Made by a program: the position numbers and the translations under genes. The notes below the pieces were generated by a model. That model worked only from the letters and a program-made list of their open reading frames with translations. It was not told where the DNA came from and searched no databases. DNA of 64,000 nucleotides. It comes from CAVXFL01 sp963761015. GTDB taxonomy: Bacteria > Pseudomonadota > Alphaproteobacteria > Acetobacterales > Acetobacteraceae. Position 1 is the stretch's first letter, and each line of letters begins with the position of its first letter. Shown piece by piece: positions 1 through 8,245 of the stretch. Location: positions 558,001 through 622,000 of the forward strand of contig CAVXFL010000009.1 of NCBI GenBank assembly GCA_963761015.1. Reading direction: 5' to 3'.

Positions 1-33
1 GCCGGCGGCGCTGACGGCGGAGAACGTGAGCGG

Positions 34-1056
34 CTACACTGGCATCGTGCGTTTCTGGTGGGCGCGGCCGAGGCGGGCGACGTCCTCGCGGTGGCCGGCG
101 ATGATGCGGACGCCTTCGTCCAGTCGGGCCGCGATGTTGGCCGGTGACGCGGTTTCCAGGAAAGCCACCCGGTTCTTGCGGCAGGCCGCGAAAATGCGCT
201 CGCGCGCCTCGCGCATCTCCGGCGGGTAGTTCTCGATCTGCAGCGCGACATAGCCGAGCGCCAGCCCGAGATCGCCCGGTCCCATCTCGGCGAAACCGAT
301 CCCCGGCACTTGCAGGATGGACTCGCAGTTCGCCACGCCCTCCGGGCTTTCGAGCTTCACCCCGAGCAGCAACTCCCCGTCCGGCGCGAGCGGCCATGGA
401 TCGCAGCGCCGCAAATACGCGTCGTCCGCGATACCCCAGACCGGCGCCGCCGTGGGCTCCGAGCCGCGGCCACGGGCGCCGATCCCGAGCAGTCGCGGAT
501 CGTCCGCGCGCGGCTCCGCGGTCGCGCCGCGCATGCGCTGCAAGGGCGAGGGCAGCGCCGGATCGACACCGGCGGTCTGATGCGGATAGCGGCAGGATTC
601 GACGAAGGCGCGCACGGCGCCGGCCGATTCCGCCTGGCAGAGCAGCACGCCATGCACGCCGCGGCCGAGGATCTGGCGGAACTGCCAGGCATTGTGGCGC
701 ACATTGCCGGCGTCGGTGCCGTTCACCGGCGCCTCGACGATCACCGCCGGGGTGCGGTGGCCCGAATTGGTCGGCCCGCCATCGACCAGCCCGCGCATGT
801 ATTCGGCCAGTCCGGTCATGTCGAACGCGCCGTGCTCCATCCCGACATTGATGTAGTCGGCCCAGGTCCGCGCGTCGGCGCGTCCCTGTTCATAGGTCAG
901 TACGTGCCCGGTATGGTGGCCGGCGTAGTAGATGGCCTGGTCCTGTTCGAGCAGTTCGATGGCCCGGTTGATTTCGGCTCGCCAAGCGCGCCTCCCACAC
1001 GGTTCGGAGTGACAGCAGCGACGCGAGATCTCAGCCCACGCGCCGACGCTTTGCAC
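34..1056 (-). CDS. HpcH/HpaI aldolase/citrate lyase family protein
   Basis: The 340-residue product resembles class II 2-oxo acid aldolases of the HpcH/HpaI family, which cleave or form C-C bonds on pyruvate-type substrates using a divalent metal. The C-terminal half shows the two family metal-site motifs, VKLESPEGV (metal-binding Glu) and GPGDLGLALG (metal-binding Asp), with the barrel sequence VPGIGFAEMG between them. The N-terminal part is longer than in short HpaI enzymes and includes a HHTGH stretch. The start is uncertain: the first 25 or so residues are Arg/Cys-rich and look non-native, but no better in-frame start was found downstream. The substrate cannot be told from sequence. The gene is divergent from the yfgM-bamB-der block. 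Confidence 0.75.
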   Translation of the reverse strand: MQSVGAWAEISRRCCHSEPCGRRAWRAEINRAIELLEQDQAIYYAGHHTGHVLTYEQGRADARTWADYINVGMEHGAFDMTGLAEYMRGLVDGGPTNSGHRTPAVIVEAPVNGTDAGNVRHNAWQFRQILGRGVHGVLLCQAESAGAVRAFVESCRYPHQTAGVDPALPSPLQRMRGATAEPRADDPRLLGIGARGRGSEPTAAPVWGIADDAYLRRCDPWPLAPDGELLLGVKLESPEGVANCESILQVPGIGFAEMGPGDLGLALGYVALQIENYPPEMREARERIFAACRKNRVAFLETASPANIAARLDEGVRIIAGHREDVARLGRAHQKRTMPV

Positions 1057-1161
1057 AGGTTTGCGGCAATTCGCGCCCGCCGCTATGGTCCGCGCCGCAA
1101 GGAGCAGCGGATCATCCGGCCGATGGGGCCTGCAAGCGGCCCTGCGACAGACGAGGTTCGA

Positions 1162-1827
1162 GTGGTCGATATCTTCGACGAGGTCGATGCGGAACTAAAG
1201 GCCGAGCGCGCGCAAAAGCTGCTCGTCAAATACGGCGTCTGGCTGCTCGCCGCCGCGCTCCTGATCGTCGGCGCCGCCGCCGGCTGGCAGATCTGGAAGT
1301 GGTACGAAGTTCGCTACAACCGCGCGACCGCGGCGATTTACCTCGATGCCATGTTCGCGGCCGAACAGACGGACCAGACGGGCAAGCCGCCCGGAAACAC
1401 GGTGGCCAGCGTGGATTTCGAGCGCGTGATCCGGCGTGGGCCGGACAGCTATCGCACCCTCGCGCGCCTGCAACACGCCGCGTTGGAAGCGCGGCAGGGG
1501 CATGAAACCGCCGCCGTCGCGATGTGGAGCGCGGTCGCCGACGATGGCGCGGCCGATCCGCTGCTGCGCGATCTGGCGCGTCTGCTCTGGGTCGAGCACC
1601 AGCTCGGCTCCGGCAATCCGCAGGCCCTGCGCGAGCGTCTGGCCCCGCTCACGACTCCCGCCAATCCCTGGCACAGCCTGGCCCAGGAAGCCGAGGCGCT
1701 GCTCGACATGCGCGAAGGCAAGTCCGCCGACGCCAAGCGGGTTTTGACCGGCCTGACCAAGGACATCACCGCCCCGGTTGGCGTGCGCGAGCGCGCCGCC
1801 GCGCTGCTGCAGCGGCTGAACAGTTGA
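1162..1827 (+). CDS. YfgM-like membrane-anchored tetratricopeptide protein
   Basis: This 221-residue protein has a short cytoplasmic N-terminus (VVDIFDEVDAELKAE), one transmembrane helix near residues 28-48 (WLLAAALLIVGAAAGWQIW) and a soluble helical domain of TPR_21/YfgM type. YfgM is an ancillary SecYEG-associated protein that links translocation with periplasmic chaperones. The GTG start was chosen because GAGG lies five bases upstream and the N-terminus MVDIFDEVD is typical of alphaproteobacterial members; an upstream ATG at 1123 is possible. The stop codon overlaps the start of the bamB-like gene by one base, and der follows. The order yfgM-bamB-der matches Escherichia coli, which supports the call. 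Confidence 0.8.
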   Translation: MVDIFDEVDAELKAERAQKLLVKYGVWLLAAALLIVGAAAGWQIWKWYEVRYNRATAAIYLDAMFAAEQTDQTGKPPGNTVASVDFERVIRRGPDSYRTLARLQHAALEARQGHETAAVAMWSAVADDGAADPLLRDLARLLWVEHQLGSGNPQALRERLAPLTTPANPWHSLAQEAEALLDMREGKSADAKRVLTGLTKDITAPVGVRERAAALLQRLNS

Positions 1828-3218
1828 TGTCGGACCGGAGGCTGGTTGTGCCGGGGCGCGTCTCCGGAACGCCGATCCGCCCGCACGATGCCAGGCCGGG
1901 TTCGCTCGGCCGCCGCGCCGCGCTCTTGTTGCCGATCGCCCTGTCCGGCTGCGGATTGTTCGAGGGCTGGTTCGGCAGCAACAAGAAGCCGCTGCCGGGA
2001 CGGCGGGAAGACGTGATGGGCGGCAAGCAGGGGCTCCGCCCGGCGGCCGGCCAGCGCCCGACCGTGGTGTTGCCGCCGGCTGTCGGCGACGCCGACTGGC
2101 CGCAGCCCGGTGGCAATCCGACGCACGTCGCCGGCCGTCTGCGGACCAACCCGGTGCTGAACCAGGCCTGGCGGGCGAATATCGGCGAGGGCGGCGGCTA
2201 CCGCGAGAAGATCACCGCCCAGCCGATCGTCGCCGGCGGGCGCGTTTTCGCGATGGACAGCGACGCCGTGGTCAGCGCCTTCGACCTGCGCAACGGCGCC
2301 CTGCGCTGGCGTTTCGAGACCAAGGCCAAGAAGGACCGCAGCAGCAACGTCGGCGGCGGCATCGCCAGCGACGGCGGCATGCTGGTGGCGACCACCGGGC
2401 GCGGCGACGTGGTGGCGCTGAACGCCGGCAACGGCACGGTGCGCTGGCGCCGGGAACTCGGGGTGCCGGCGCGCTCCAGCCCGACCATCGCGGACGGCCG
2501 GATTTACTTCACGACGATCGAACAGAAGATCGTGGCCCTGTCCGCCCAGGACGGGAAGAACCTGTGGTCGCACCAGGCGGCAACGGCGCAGACTCTGGTG
2601 CTCGGTGATCCGGCGCCGGCGGTCGCGAGCGGCTTGGTGGTGGCCGGGTTCGGCTCCGGCGACCTGCTTTGCCTGCGCGCCGATTCCGGCGGAATCGTCT
2701 GGACCGACAGCATCACCGCCGCCGCCGGGAGCGGCAGCATGGCCGACATCTCCACCATCAGCGCCATGCCGGTGATCGCGGGCGAGCGGGTGTTCGCGAT
2801 CGGCGAGGGCGGGCTGCTGGTGGCGCTCGACGTGCATACCGGGCGGCGGCTGTGGGAGCACGAAGTCGCCGGCTCGCAGACGCCCTGGGTGGCCGGCGAC
2901 TGGATGTTCATCGTCACCGCCGAGCAGCGGGCGGCGGCGCTGAGCGTGACCGACGGGGCGGTGGCCTGGGTGTCCCATCTGCCGCGCTACGAGGACCCGA
3001 AGGAGCAGAGCGGTCCGATCACCTGGTTCGGGCCGGTGCTGGCGGGGGACCGCCTGGTGTTCGCGGGCACCGATAAGCGCGCCATCGCGGTGAGCCCCTA
3101 CAACGGCAAGATTCTGGGTGGGCGGAAGCTGCCGGAGAACGCCTCGGTGGCGCCGATCGTCGCGGCCGGCATGCTGTTCATCATCACCGCCGACGGCTCG
3201 CTGCTCGCGTTCCGCTGA
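1827..3218 (+). CDS. bamB: BamB-like outer-membrane assembly lipoprotein, PQQ-type beta-propeller
   Basis: The 463-residue protein has an N-terminal export signal ending in the lipobox LSGC (Cys about residue 45), so it is probably a periplasm-facing lipoprotein. The rest is a series of WD/PQQ-like propeller blades, for example LRNGALRWRF, LNAGNGTVRWRRE and LDVHTGRRLWEHE. In the BAM complex, BamB scaffolds BamA and helps insert beta-barrels into the outer membrane. The ATG overlaps the preceding TGA as ATGA, indicating translational coupling to the yfgM-like gene, and der starts 9 bases downstream. There is no PQQ cofactor site, so this is a structural propeller and not a dehydrogenase. Confidence 0.85.
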   Translation: MSDRRLVVPGRVSGTPIRPHDARPGSLGRRAALLLPIALSGCGLFEGWFGSNKKPLPGRREDVMGGKQGLRPAAGQRPTVVLPPAVGDADWPQPGGNPTHVAGRLRTNPVLNQAWRANIGEGGGYREKITAQPIVAGGRVFAMDSDAVVSAFDLRNGALRWRFETKAKKDRSSNVGGGIASDGGMLVATTGRGDVVALNAGNGTVRWRRELGVPARSSPTIADGRIYFTTIEQKIVALSAQDGKNLWSHQAATAQTLVLGDPAPAVASGLVVAGFGSGDLLCLRADSGGIVWTDSITAAAGSGSMADISTISAMPVIAGERVFAIGEGGLLVALDVHTGRRLWEHEVAGSQTPWVAGDWMFIVTAEQRAAALSVTDGAVAWVSHLPRYEDPKEQSGPITWFGPVLAGDRLVFAGTDKRAIAVSPYNGKILGGRKLPENASVAPIVAAGMLFIITADGSLLAFR

Positions 3219-3227
3219 GGGCCCGCG

Positions 3228-4568
3228 ATGCCGCCCACCGTGGTGATCGCGGGCCGTCCCAACGTCGGCAAATCGACGCTGTTCAACCGGCTGGTCGGCA
3301 GGCGCGCCGCGTTGGTCTCGCCGGTTCCGGGCGTGACGCGCGACCGCAAGGAGGCCGAGGCGATGCTGCGCGGGCGCGCGGTGCGCCTGATCGACACGGC
3401 CGGGTTGGAGGAGGCCGCGCCCGAGTCGCTGCCCGGGCGCATGCGTGCCTCCGCGGAGGCGGCCCTGGCGGACGCGGCGCTGGTCGTGTTCGTGATCGAC
3501 GCGCGCGCGGGCGTCACGCCGGCCGACGAGCATTTTTCCGTCTTTTTACGCCGGGTCGGCGTCCCGGTGCTGCTGGTCGCCAACAAGGCCGAGGGCGCGG
3601 GCGGCGCGGCGTCGGCGCTCGACGCCTGGCGGCTCGGCTTCGACGAGCCGGTGCCCGTCTCGGCCGAGCACGGCGAGGGCATCGCCGAACTGATGCGCCT
3701 CGTCGCCGAACGTCTCCCCGAGCCGGACCGGCAGGAGCAGGACGAGGTGTCCCGTCCGCTCAAGCTTGCGATCGTCGGCCGGCCGAACACCGGCAAATCC
3801 ACCTTGCTCAACCGGCTGGCGGGCGAACAGCGGGTGATCACCGGGCCCGAGCCCGGCCTGACGCGCGACGCCATCGCTATCCGGCTGGACGATGCCGAAG
3901 GGCCGATCGAACTGGTGGACACGGCCGGGCTGCGGCGCCGCGCGCGCATCGAGGAAGCGCTCGAAAAACTGTCGGTCGGCGCCGCCCTCAACGCCCTGAA
4001 GATGGCCGAGGTGGCGGTGCTGGTGATCGACGCCGTGGACGGCCTGCACGATCAGGATTTGCAGATCGCGCGCCTGATCGAGCGGGAGGGCCGCGCGGCC
4101 GTTCTCGCGCTCAACAAATGGGACGCCGTCGCGGATCGCCGGGCGGTGCGCCGCGCGATAGCCGAGCGCCTGGAATCCAGTTTGGCGCAGATGAAGGGCG
4201 TCGAGGTGGTCGAGATCTCCGCGATGACGGGCGCCGGGGTGGGGCAATTGCTGCCGGCCGTGCGCCGCGCCCACGAGGTGTGGAACCGCCGCGTGCCGAC
4301 GAGCGAGCTGAACCGGTGGTTCGAGGCGGCGCTGACGCGCAATCCGCCGCCGATGCTGTCCGGGCGGCGGCTGAAGCTGCGCTACATCACGCAGGCCAAG
4401 GCGCGGCCGCCCACGTTCGTGCTGTTCGGCACCCGCGCCGAACAGCTGCCGGAGGATTACCAGCGCTATCTGGTGAACAACCTGCGCGAGACATTCGGAT
4501 TGCGCGGCACGCCGATCCGGCTGCAAGTGCGCGGCACCACGAACCCCTACGCCCGCCGTCGCGAATAG
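3228..4568 (+). CDS. der: Ribosome biogenesis GTPase Der (EngA)
   Basis: The 446-residue protein has two tandem GTPase domains and a C-terminal KH-like domain, the hallmark architecture of Der, which acts in 50S subunit maturation. The first P-loop is GRPNVGKST near residue 8 and the second GRPNTGKST near residue 183. The switch motifs DTAGLEE and DTAGLRR and the second-domain G4 motif NKWD are intact. The first-domain G4 reads NKAE where textbook GTPases have NKxD. The protein is full length for the family. It follows bamB by 9 bases and is probably cotranscribed with it. Confidence 0.97.
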   Translation: MPPTVVIAGRPNVGKSTLFNRLVGRRAALVSPVPGVTRDRKEAEAMLRGRAVRLIDTAGLEEAAPESLPGRMRASAEAALADAALVVFVIDARAGVTPADEHFSVFLRRVGVPVLLVANKAEGAGGAASALDAWRLGFDEPVPVSAEHGEGIAELMRLVAERLPEPDRQEQDEVSRPLKLAIVGRPNTGKSTLLNRLAGEQRVITGPEPGLTRDAIAIRLDDAEGPIELVDTAGLRRRARIEEALEKLSVGAALNALKMAEVAVLVIDAVDGLHDQDLQIARLIEREGRAAVLALNKWDAVADRRAVRRAIAERLESSLAQMKGVEVVEISAMTGAGVGQLLPAVRRAHEVWNRRVPTSELNRWFEAALTRNPPPMLSGRRLKLRYITQAKARPPTFVLFGTRAEQLPEDYQRYLVNNLRETFGLRGTPIRLQVRGTTNPYARRRE

Positions 4569-4669
4569 TCCGCGGCGGCCGCAAGCGCGTGGCCGTACGA
4601 CCAATCGCAGGCGAGTTCGGCCCCGTCATGCGAAACACCGGCTTTGGGATTTGCCTGTCGCATACGTTT

Positions 4670-4828
4670 CTAAGCTGGACTGGTCTGCGCGTCTCCTTTC
4701 AGAATTTGCAGCAGCTGTTCCAGATATTTCAGCGCAAGCTCGCGGTCGGCCTCCGCTTGTGCCTGATCCGCAAGCTGCAACAGCATTGCAAATTCTCCGT
4801 TCCTGGAATTTTCTCCTTGCTCGTGCAT
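4670..4828 (-). CDS. 52-residue protein downstream of an HTH regulator
   Basis: This small reading frame starts 11 bases after the stop codon of the HTH gene and encodes 52 residues. AGGA sits directly before the ATG and GAGG lies about 10 bases upstream. After a polar N-terminus the product is one predicted amphipathic helix, LLQLADQAQAEADRELALKY followed by LEQLLQILKG, with leucines spaced as in a short coiled coil. I do not recognise a family. The tight spacing suggests an operon with the HTH protein, and the small helix could be a dimerisation partner or antagonist; that role is inference only. The 101 bases between der and this gene show no other gene. Confidence 0.55.
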   Translation of the reverse strand: MHEQGENSRNGEFAMLLQLADQAQAEADRELALKYLEQLLQILKGDAQTSPA

Positions 4829-4839
4829 TCCTGGCGCCT

Positions 4840-5070
4840 CTATCGGTGGCTTACGTTTTCAAACAAGCGGCTAAGCGGGATCTTCAGGGCCGTGGCGATT
4901 TCCCATAACAGGACGGCAGACACCTGTTCGTGCCCCTCTTCGATTTGCTCGAGGCTTTCGGCTCTGGTGCCGATCGCCCATGCAAGCTCCCGAATTGTCA
5001 TTCCCTGGTCATTCCGAAGCGTCCGAATTTGCAGGCCGAGTTTGCCATTTCGGCGGCTCCCCACGTGCAT
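4840..5070 (-). CDS. Small XRE/Cro-CI-type helix-turn-helix protein
   Basis: The 76-residue product is essentially one HTH_3 domain: KLGLQIRTLRNDQGMTIREL provides helices 1-2, AWAIGTRAESLEQIEEG the recognition region, and LLWEIATALKIPLSRLF the closing helices of the lambda-repressor fold. It probably binds DNA as a dimer. The ATG at 5070 was chosen because AAGGGA lies upstream and the domain starts soon after. The frame stays open to 5304, and a longer form with an unconserved N-terminus cannot be excluded. GC content here looks lower than in the neighbouring core genes. The gene is followed at 11 bases by a 52-residue reading frame. Confidence 0.75.
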   Translation of the reverse strand: MHVGSRRNGKLGLQIRTLRNDQGMTIRELAWAIGTRAESLEQIEEGHEQVSAVLLWEIATALKIPLSRLFENVSHR

Positions 5071-5304
5071 TACCAGTAGGTCCCTTGCTGTTGGCCGATA
5101 TTGATGTATATCAAGGGCGACTTTCGTTGCGGAATGCGCGCAGGTCCAAAAAGCAGACATATACAAGTCGTTTTCGGCCAAAATCGCTAAATTGGATGGT
5201 GGTCGTTTCTGCGTGCTCGGGTGCATTGGTTCAATCGGGGACCGCATTTCGAGCGTGTCGGGCGGACACGCAGACGCGTTCGGACCGGTCGGGAATCGGT
5301 GCAA

Positions 5305-6030
5305 TCAATGCCAGGCGACCGGAGCACCGATCGCAAGGCCCAAGGCCTCGTCCGCGCGGCCGGAATTGACGGCGATTTCGGCAAGGCCGTTCGAGTTTTC
5401 GTACCAGAACGCCTCGCCCCTCGGCACGTCGGAAAACGTGCGCGCCGGCGATACCGCGTGGCGGCCGACCGTAAGCTGCGCCGATTTCGGCAGTGACGCC
5501 GCCCGCAAGCCGGTCATCGCATTCCCGTAATGGTCTAGGTAGACGATTTGCGCGAGATCGTCGGGCCAATCCGGCATCCGGCACGACGCCGCCGGCCGGA
5601 GATCTTCGCGCCGGATATTGCCGCGCGCGAGTTTGGCGGCGACAGGCGCGAACAGGTCGCGGCCGTGGAAGCTGGCCGAGAGCGATCCGGGCCGCCAGGT
5701 TACCTCCCAAACTTGCGCGGACTGCGCGCGCCGGATCGCCAACTCGAACAGCCCGTTGTCGGGGCCGACGTAGCGCCGGCCATCGGCTTCGACGACGATC
5801 GCCGCGCGCTCGCCGCCCACACCCGGGTCGACGACGCAGAGAAATACCGTTCCGGGCGGAAACCAGGCGGCGTACGCCGCGAGCAGATAGGCACCGGCTT
5901 TCGGATTTGCGAACGGCGCATCGGCAAAGAGATCGATAGTCGGAACGCCAGGCGCATCGCGCAGCAGCACCGCCTTCATTTGCCCGGTATACGGACCCGC
6001 GAGGCCGAAATCGGTGAACAGCACGATCAT
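5305..6030 (-). CDS. SAM hydroxide adenosyltransferase (DUF62/SAM hydrolase) family protein
   Basis: The 241-residue protein starts MIVLFTDFGLAGPYTGQMKA and carries the DUF62 signatures TDFG, VVDPGVGG and GPDNGLF. These belong to the fold shared by SAM-dependent fluorinase/chlorinase and the much commoner enzymes that hydrolyse S-adenosylmethionine to adenosine and methionine. The C-terminal domain has YLDHYGNAMTGL, typical of the family. The ATG at 6030 matches the family N-terminus; upstream sequence in this frame is unconserved. It ends a minus-strand run that starts with purD. The purine context fits an adenosine-releasing enzyme, but halogenase activity cannot be excluded from sequence alone. 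Confidence 0.85.
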   Translation of the reverse strand: MIVLFTDFGLAGPYTGQMKAVLLRDAPGVPTIDLFADAPFANPKAGAYLLAAYAAWFPPGTVFLCVVDPGVGGERAAIVVEADGRRYVGPDNGLFELAIRRAQSAQVWEVTWRPGSLSASFHGRDLFAPVAAKLARGNIRREDLRPAASCRMPDWPDDLAQIVYLDHYGNAMTGLRAASLPKSAQLTVGRHAVSPARTFSDVPRGEAFWYENSNGLAEIAVNSGRADEALGLAIGAPVAWH

Positions 6031-6083
6031 CGTTTTGCAGCCGGCGTGATCTGCGCGAGATGATTCAGATGCCGGAGCATCGG

Positions 6084-6401
6084 TCAAAGTCCCGCCTGGT
6101 CCATCAGCCGCCTGACCTCCTGGGAGGTGAAGCCTTTGCCAAAGATCGGCCGGGTTTCCCGAAGCAATTGGCCGCGGTCGCTGTCCTCGACGAGGGCGGT
6201 GGCGATCTCCTCCGGAGGGCGGTCGAGCAAGGCGCGCCACATCTCGACATAGCACCGCTGATGTGGGTCGGGCGCCATTCGCTGTTCCAGCCAACGGCGC
6301 GCATCCTCGATCACCGCCGGGCTCGCCACGATACGGCGGGCCATTTCGCAGGCCTTCAGGTAGTCGATATGGTCGTGCCGATCGTGGAAGTTCGTCTTCA
6401 T
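6084..6401 (-). CDS. Conserved-looking hypothetical protein (105 aa)
   Basis: The 105-residue, mostly helical protein has a His/Asp-rich N-terminus (MKTNFHDRHDHIDYLKACEM) followed by EDARRWLEQRMAPDPHQ and a C-terminal helix EVRRLMDQAGL. No transmembrane segment or signal peptide is visible. I do not recognise a named family. It lies 53 bases upstream of the SAM hydrolase and downstream of a second unknown gene on the same strand, so the three may form an operon trailing purD. The ATG was chosen because codons upstream in this frame run through a repeat element. Confidence 0.6.
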   Translation of the reverse strand: MKTNFHDRHDHIDYLKACEMARRIVASPAVIEDARRWLEQRMAPDPHQRCYVEMWRALLDRPPEEIATALVEDSDRGQLLRETRPIFGKGFTSQEVRRLMDQAGL

Positions 6402-6415
6402 GTGATCACGCTTGT

Positions 6416-6495
6416 CGTCATTCCCGCGAAAAGGTCGAATCCATCCCGTCCCAGGCACGGCGACGCCATTGGACCCCGGCATTTGCGGGAATTTG
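6416..6495. repeat. REP-like dispersed palindromic element
   Basis: ATTCCCGC at 6420-6427 is the inverted complement of GCGGGAAT at 6485-6492, enclosing about 57 bases that include GGACCCCGGC. The outer arms match a palindromic element common between genes in many high-GC proteobacterial genomes. It sits between two small unknown genes on the minus strand. Related, degenerate copies occur at 23853-23883 and 48841-48860. It could fold in RNA and influence message stability. Confidence 0.5.
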
Positions 6496-6514
6496 CGGAA
6501 AGGAAAACCGAGCG

Positions 6515-6910
6515 TCAATCACGCGCGTGCTTCCTCAGCCCGAGCAGGAAGCGATTCACTTCCCCGCGCGACCATTCATGGCCTTGGTTCCAAAACGAAA
6601 GCAGCGCGGCTTCGTTTTGCCGCACCCATTCCCGCACCACGGGCGCGATCCGCTGCACCGCCCCGCTCGGCAGGCGGTGATTGAAGACGCGCGCTTCGTC
6701 CGAAATGGCGACGGACATACAGGGCGCGCCGCTCGCGGGACGATGCAGGTCGTATTTCACGCGCGGCCCGTGTCTGCCCTGGCGTGACGAGACGTAAATC
6801 CAGCCGGGAATTCCGGTATCGCTCTCCGGCAGATTCGCCATCTCGATCAGGGCGATGTCGTCGGGCGCGTCCTCGTATGCCGCCGGCCGAGCAAGCTCAT
6901 TGGCCCGCAT
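6515..6910 (-). CDS. Hypothetical protein downstream of purD (131 aa)
   Basis: The 131-residue protein contains GRHGPRVKYDLHRP, then a short beta-rich core and the helix IAPVVREWVRQNEAALLSFW. The layout recalls small uncharacterised proteins with a central HGPR-type motif, but I cannot name the family. The ATG at 6910 was preferred because GGGAG lies about 8 bases upstream, within the end of purD. An internal Met (MANLPESDTG, near 6841) is an alternative start. The 15-base spacing to the purD stop suggests cotranscription with purD. Confidence 0.6.
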   Translation of the reverse strand: MRANELARPAAYEDAPDDIALIEMANLPESDTGIPGWIYVSSRQGRHGPRVKYDLHRPASGAPCMSVAISDEARVFNHRLPSGAVQRIAPVVREWVRQNEAALLSFWNQGHEWSRGEVNRFLLGLRKHARD

Positions 6911-6925
6911 TGCGAATGCTCCCGC

Positions 6926-8198
6926 TCATCCCAGCCCCCGCGACCCGATGTCGCGGCGGTAGAAGCCGTCCGGCCAGTCGATCAGCTCGATGGCGGCGTA
7001 GGCGGAGCGGCGGGCCGCGGCGAGATCGGGGCCGATGCCGCAGACGGTCAGCACCCGTCCGCCGTCGGCGATCAGTTCGCCGTCCTCGCGTCCGCCGCGT
7101 GCCGGCGTGGAAGATTTGCACCCCTGGAACGGCCTCGGCGGCGGCCAGGCCGCGAATCGCGCCGCCCCGCACCGGCGTTCCGGGATAGCCGCGCGCCGCC
7201 ATCACCACCGCGACCGCGACCTCGTCCAGCCAGCGCACGTCGAAGGCCGACAGCTCGCCGTCGCAGGCGGCGAGCAGCGCCGGCAACAAATCCGACTTCA
7301 GCCGCGGCAACAGCGCCTGCGCCTCGGGATCGCCGAAGCGGACGTTGAACTCCAGCAGCTTCAGCCCCTCGTCGGTCAGCATCAGCCCGGCGTAGAGGAT
7401 GCCGCGAAACGGCGTGCCGATCCGCGACATTTCCGCGAGCGTCGGACGGATCACCCGCTCCATCGCCGCGTCGGCCATCTCGGGCGGAATGCCGGGCGGC
7501 GGCGAGTAGGCGCCCATGCCGCCGGTATTCGGGCCGGTGTCGCCCTCGCCCATGCGCTTGTGGTCCTGCGCGGCGCCGAGGAATATCGCGTGGGTGCCGT
7601 CGCAGAGGGCGAACACCGACAGTTCCTCGCCGGTCAGGCACTCCTCGATCACCAGCGCCGCGCCGGCCTCGCCGAGCCGCCGCTCCTGCATGAACGCGGT
7701 GATCGCCGCCTCGGCCTCGGCGAGCGTCGCCGCGACGACCACGCCCTTGCCGCTCGCCAGCCCATCGGCCTTCACCACGACCGGCGCGCCGCGGCGGCGG
7801 ACGAAATCGTGCGCGGCCTCGGCATCCTCGAACCGCTCCCACAGCGCGGTCGGGATGCCGGCGGCGTCGGCGACCTCCTTGGCGAAGCTCTTGCTGCCCT
7901 CCAGCCGCGCGGCGTCGGCGCTCGGCCCGCAGCAGCGGATGCCGGTGCCCTCCAGCGCGTCGGCGAGCCCGGCGACCAGCGGCACCTCCGGCCCCGGCAC
8001 GACCAGGTCGACACGGTTCTCCCGCGCGAACGCCACCAGCCCGGTGACGTCGCGCACGCCGATCGGCACGTTCTCGGCGATCTCTTGCGTGCCGGGATTG
8101 CCCGGCGCGCACCACAGCTTGGTCAGCAGCGGGCTCGCGGCCAGCGACCAGCACAGCGCGTGTTCCCGTCCGCCCGACCCCACCACCAGCACCCGCAT
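6926..8198 (-). CDS. purD: Phosphoribosylamine-glycine ligase (GARS), frame broken near the 3' end
   Basis: PurD makes glycinamide ribonucleotide from phosphoribosylamine, glycine and ATP in purine synthesis. The protein starts MRVLVVGSGGREHALCW and shows the ATP-grasp core, including VVKADGLASGKGVVV, the ...PNTGGMGAYSPPP loop and LLEFNVRFGDPEAQ. The start is supported by GGAAGGG upstream; codons further upstream are not native. Near 7095-7110 one extra base shifts the frame. The correct C-terminus (about LTVCGIGPDLAAARRSAY onward) continues in the neighbouring frame to a TGA at 6926. The span is 1273 bases, one more than a multiple of three. Since this gene is needed for prototrophy, a sequencing error is likely. 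Confidence 0.92.
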
Positions 8199-8245
8199 CG
8201 TGCATCCCTTCCAAGAGAGCCTCGCCAGTAGCATAGCGTGCGACG

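Noticed and set aside
1449..3533. 694-codon minus-strand frame opposite bamB and der
   Set aside because: His/Arg/Gly-rich shadow frame; the plus strand encodes recognised proteins over the whole interval.
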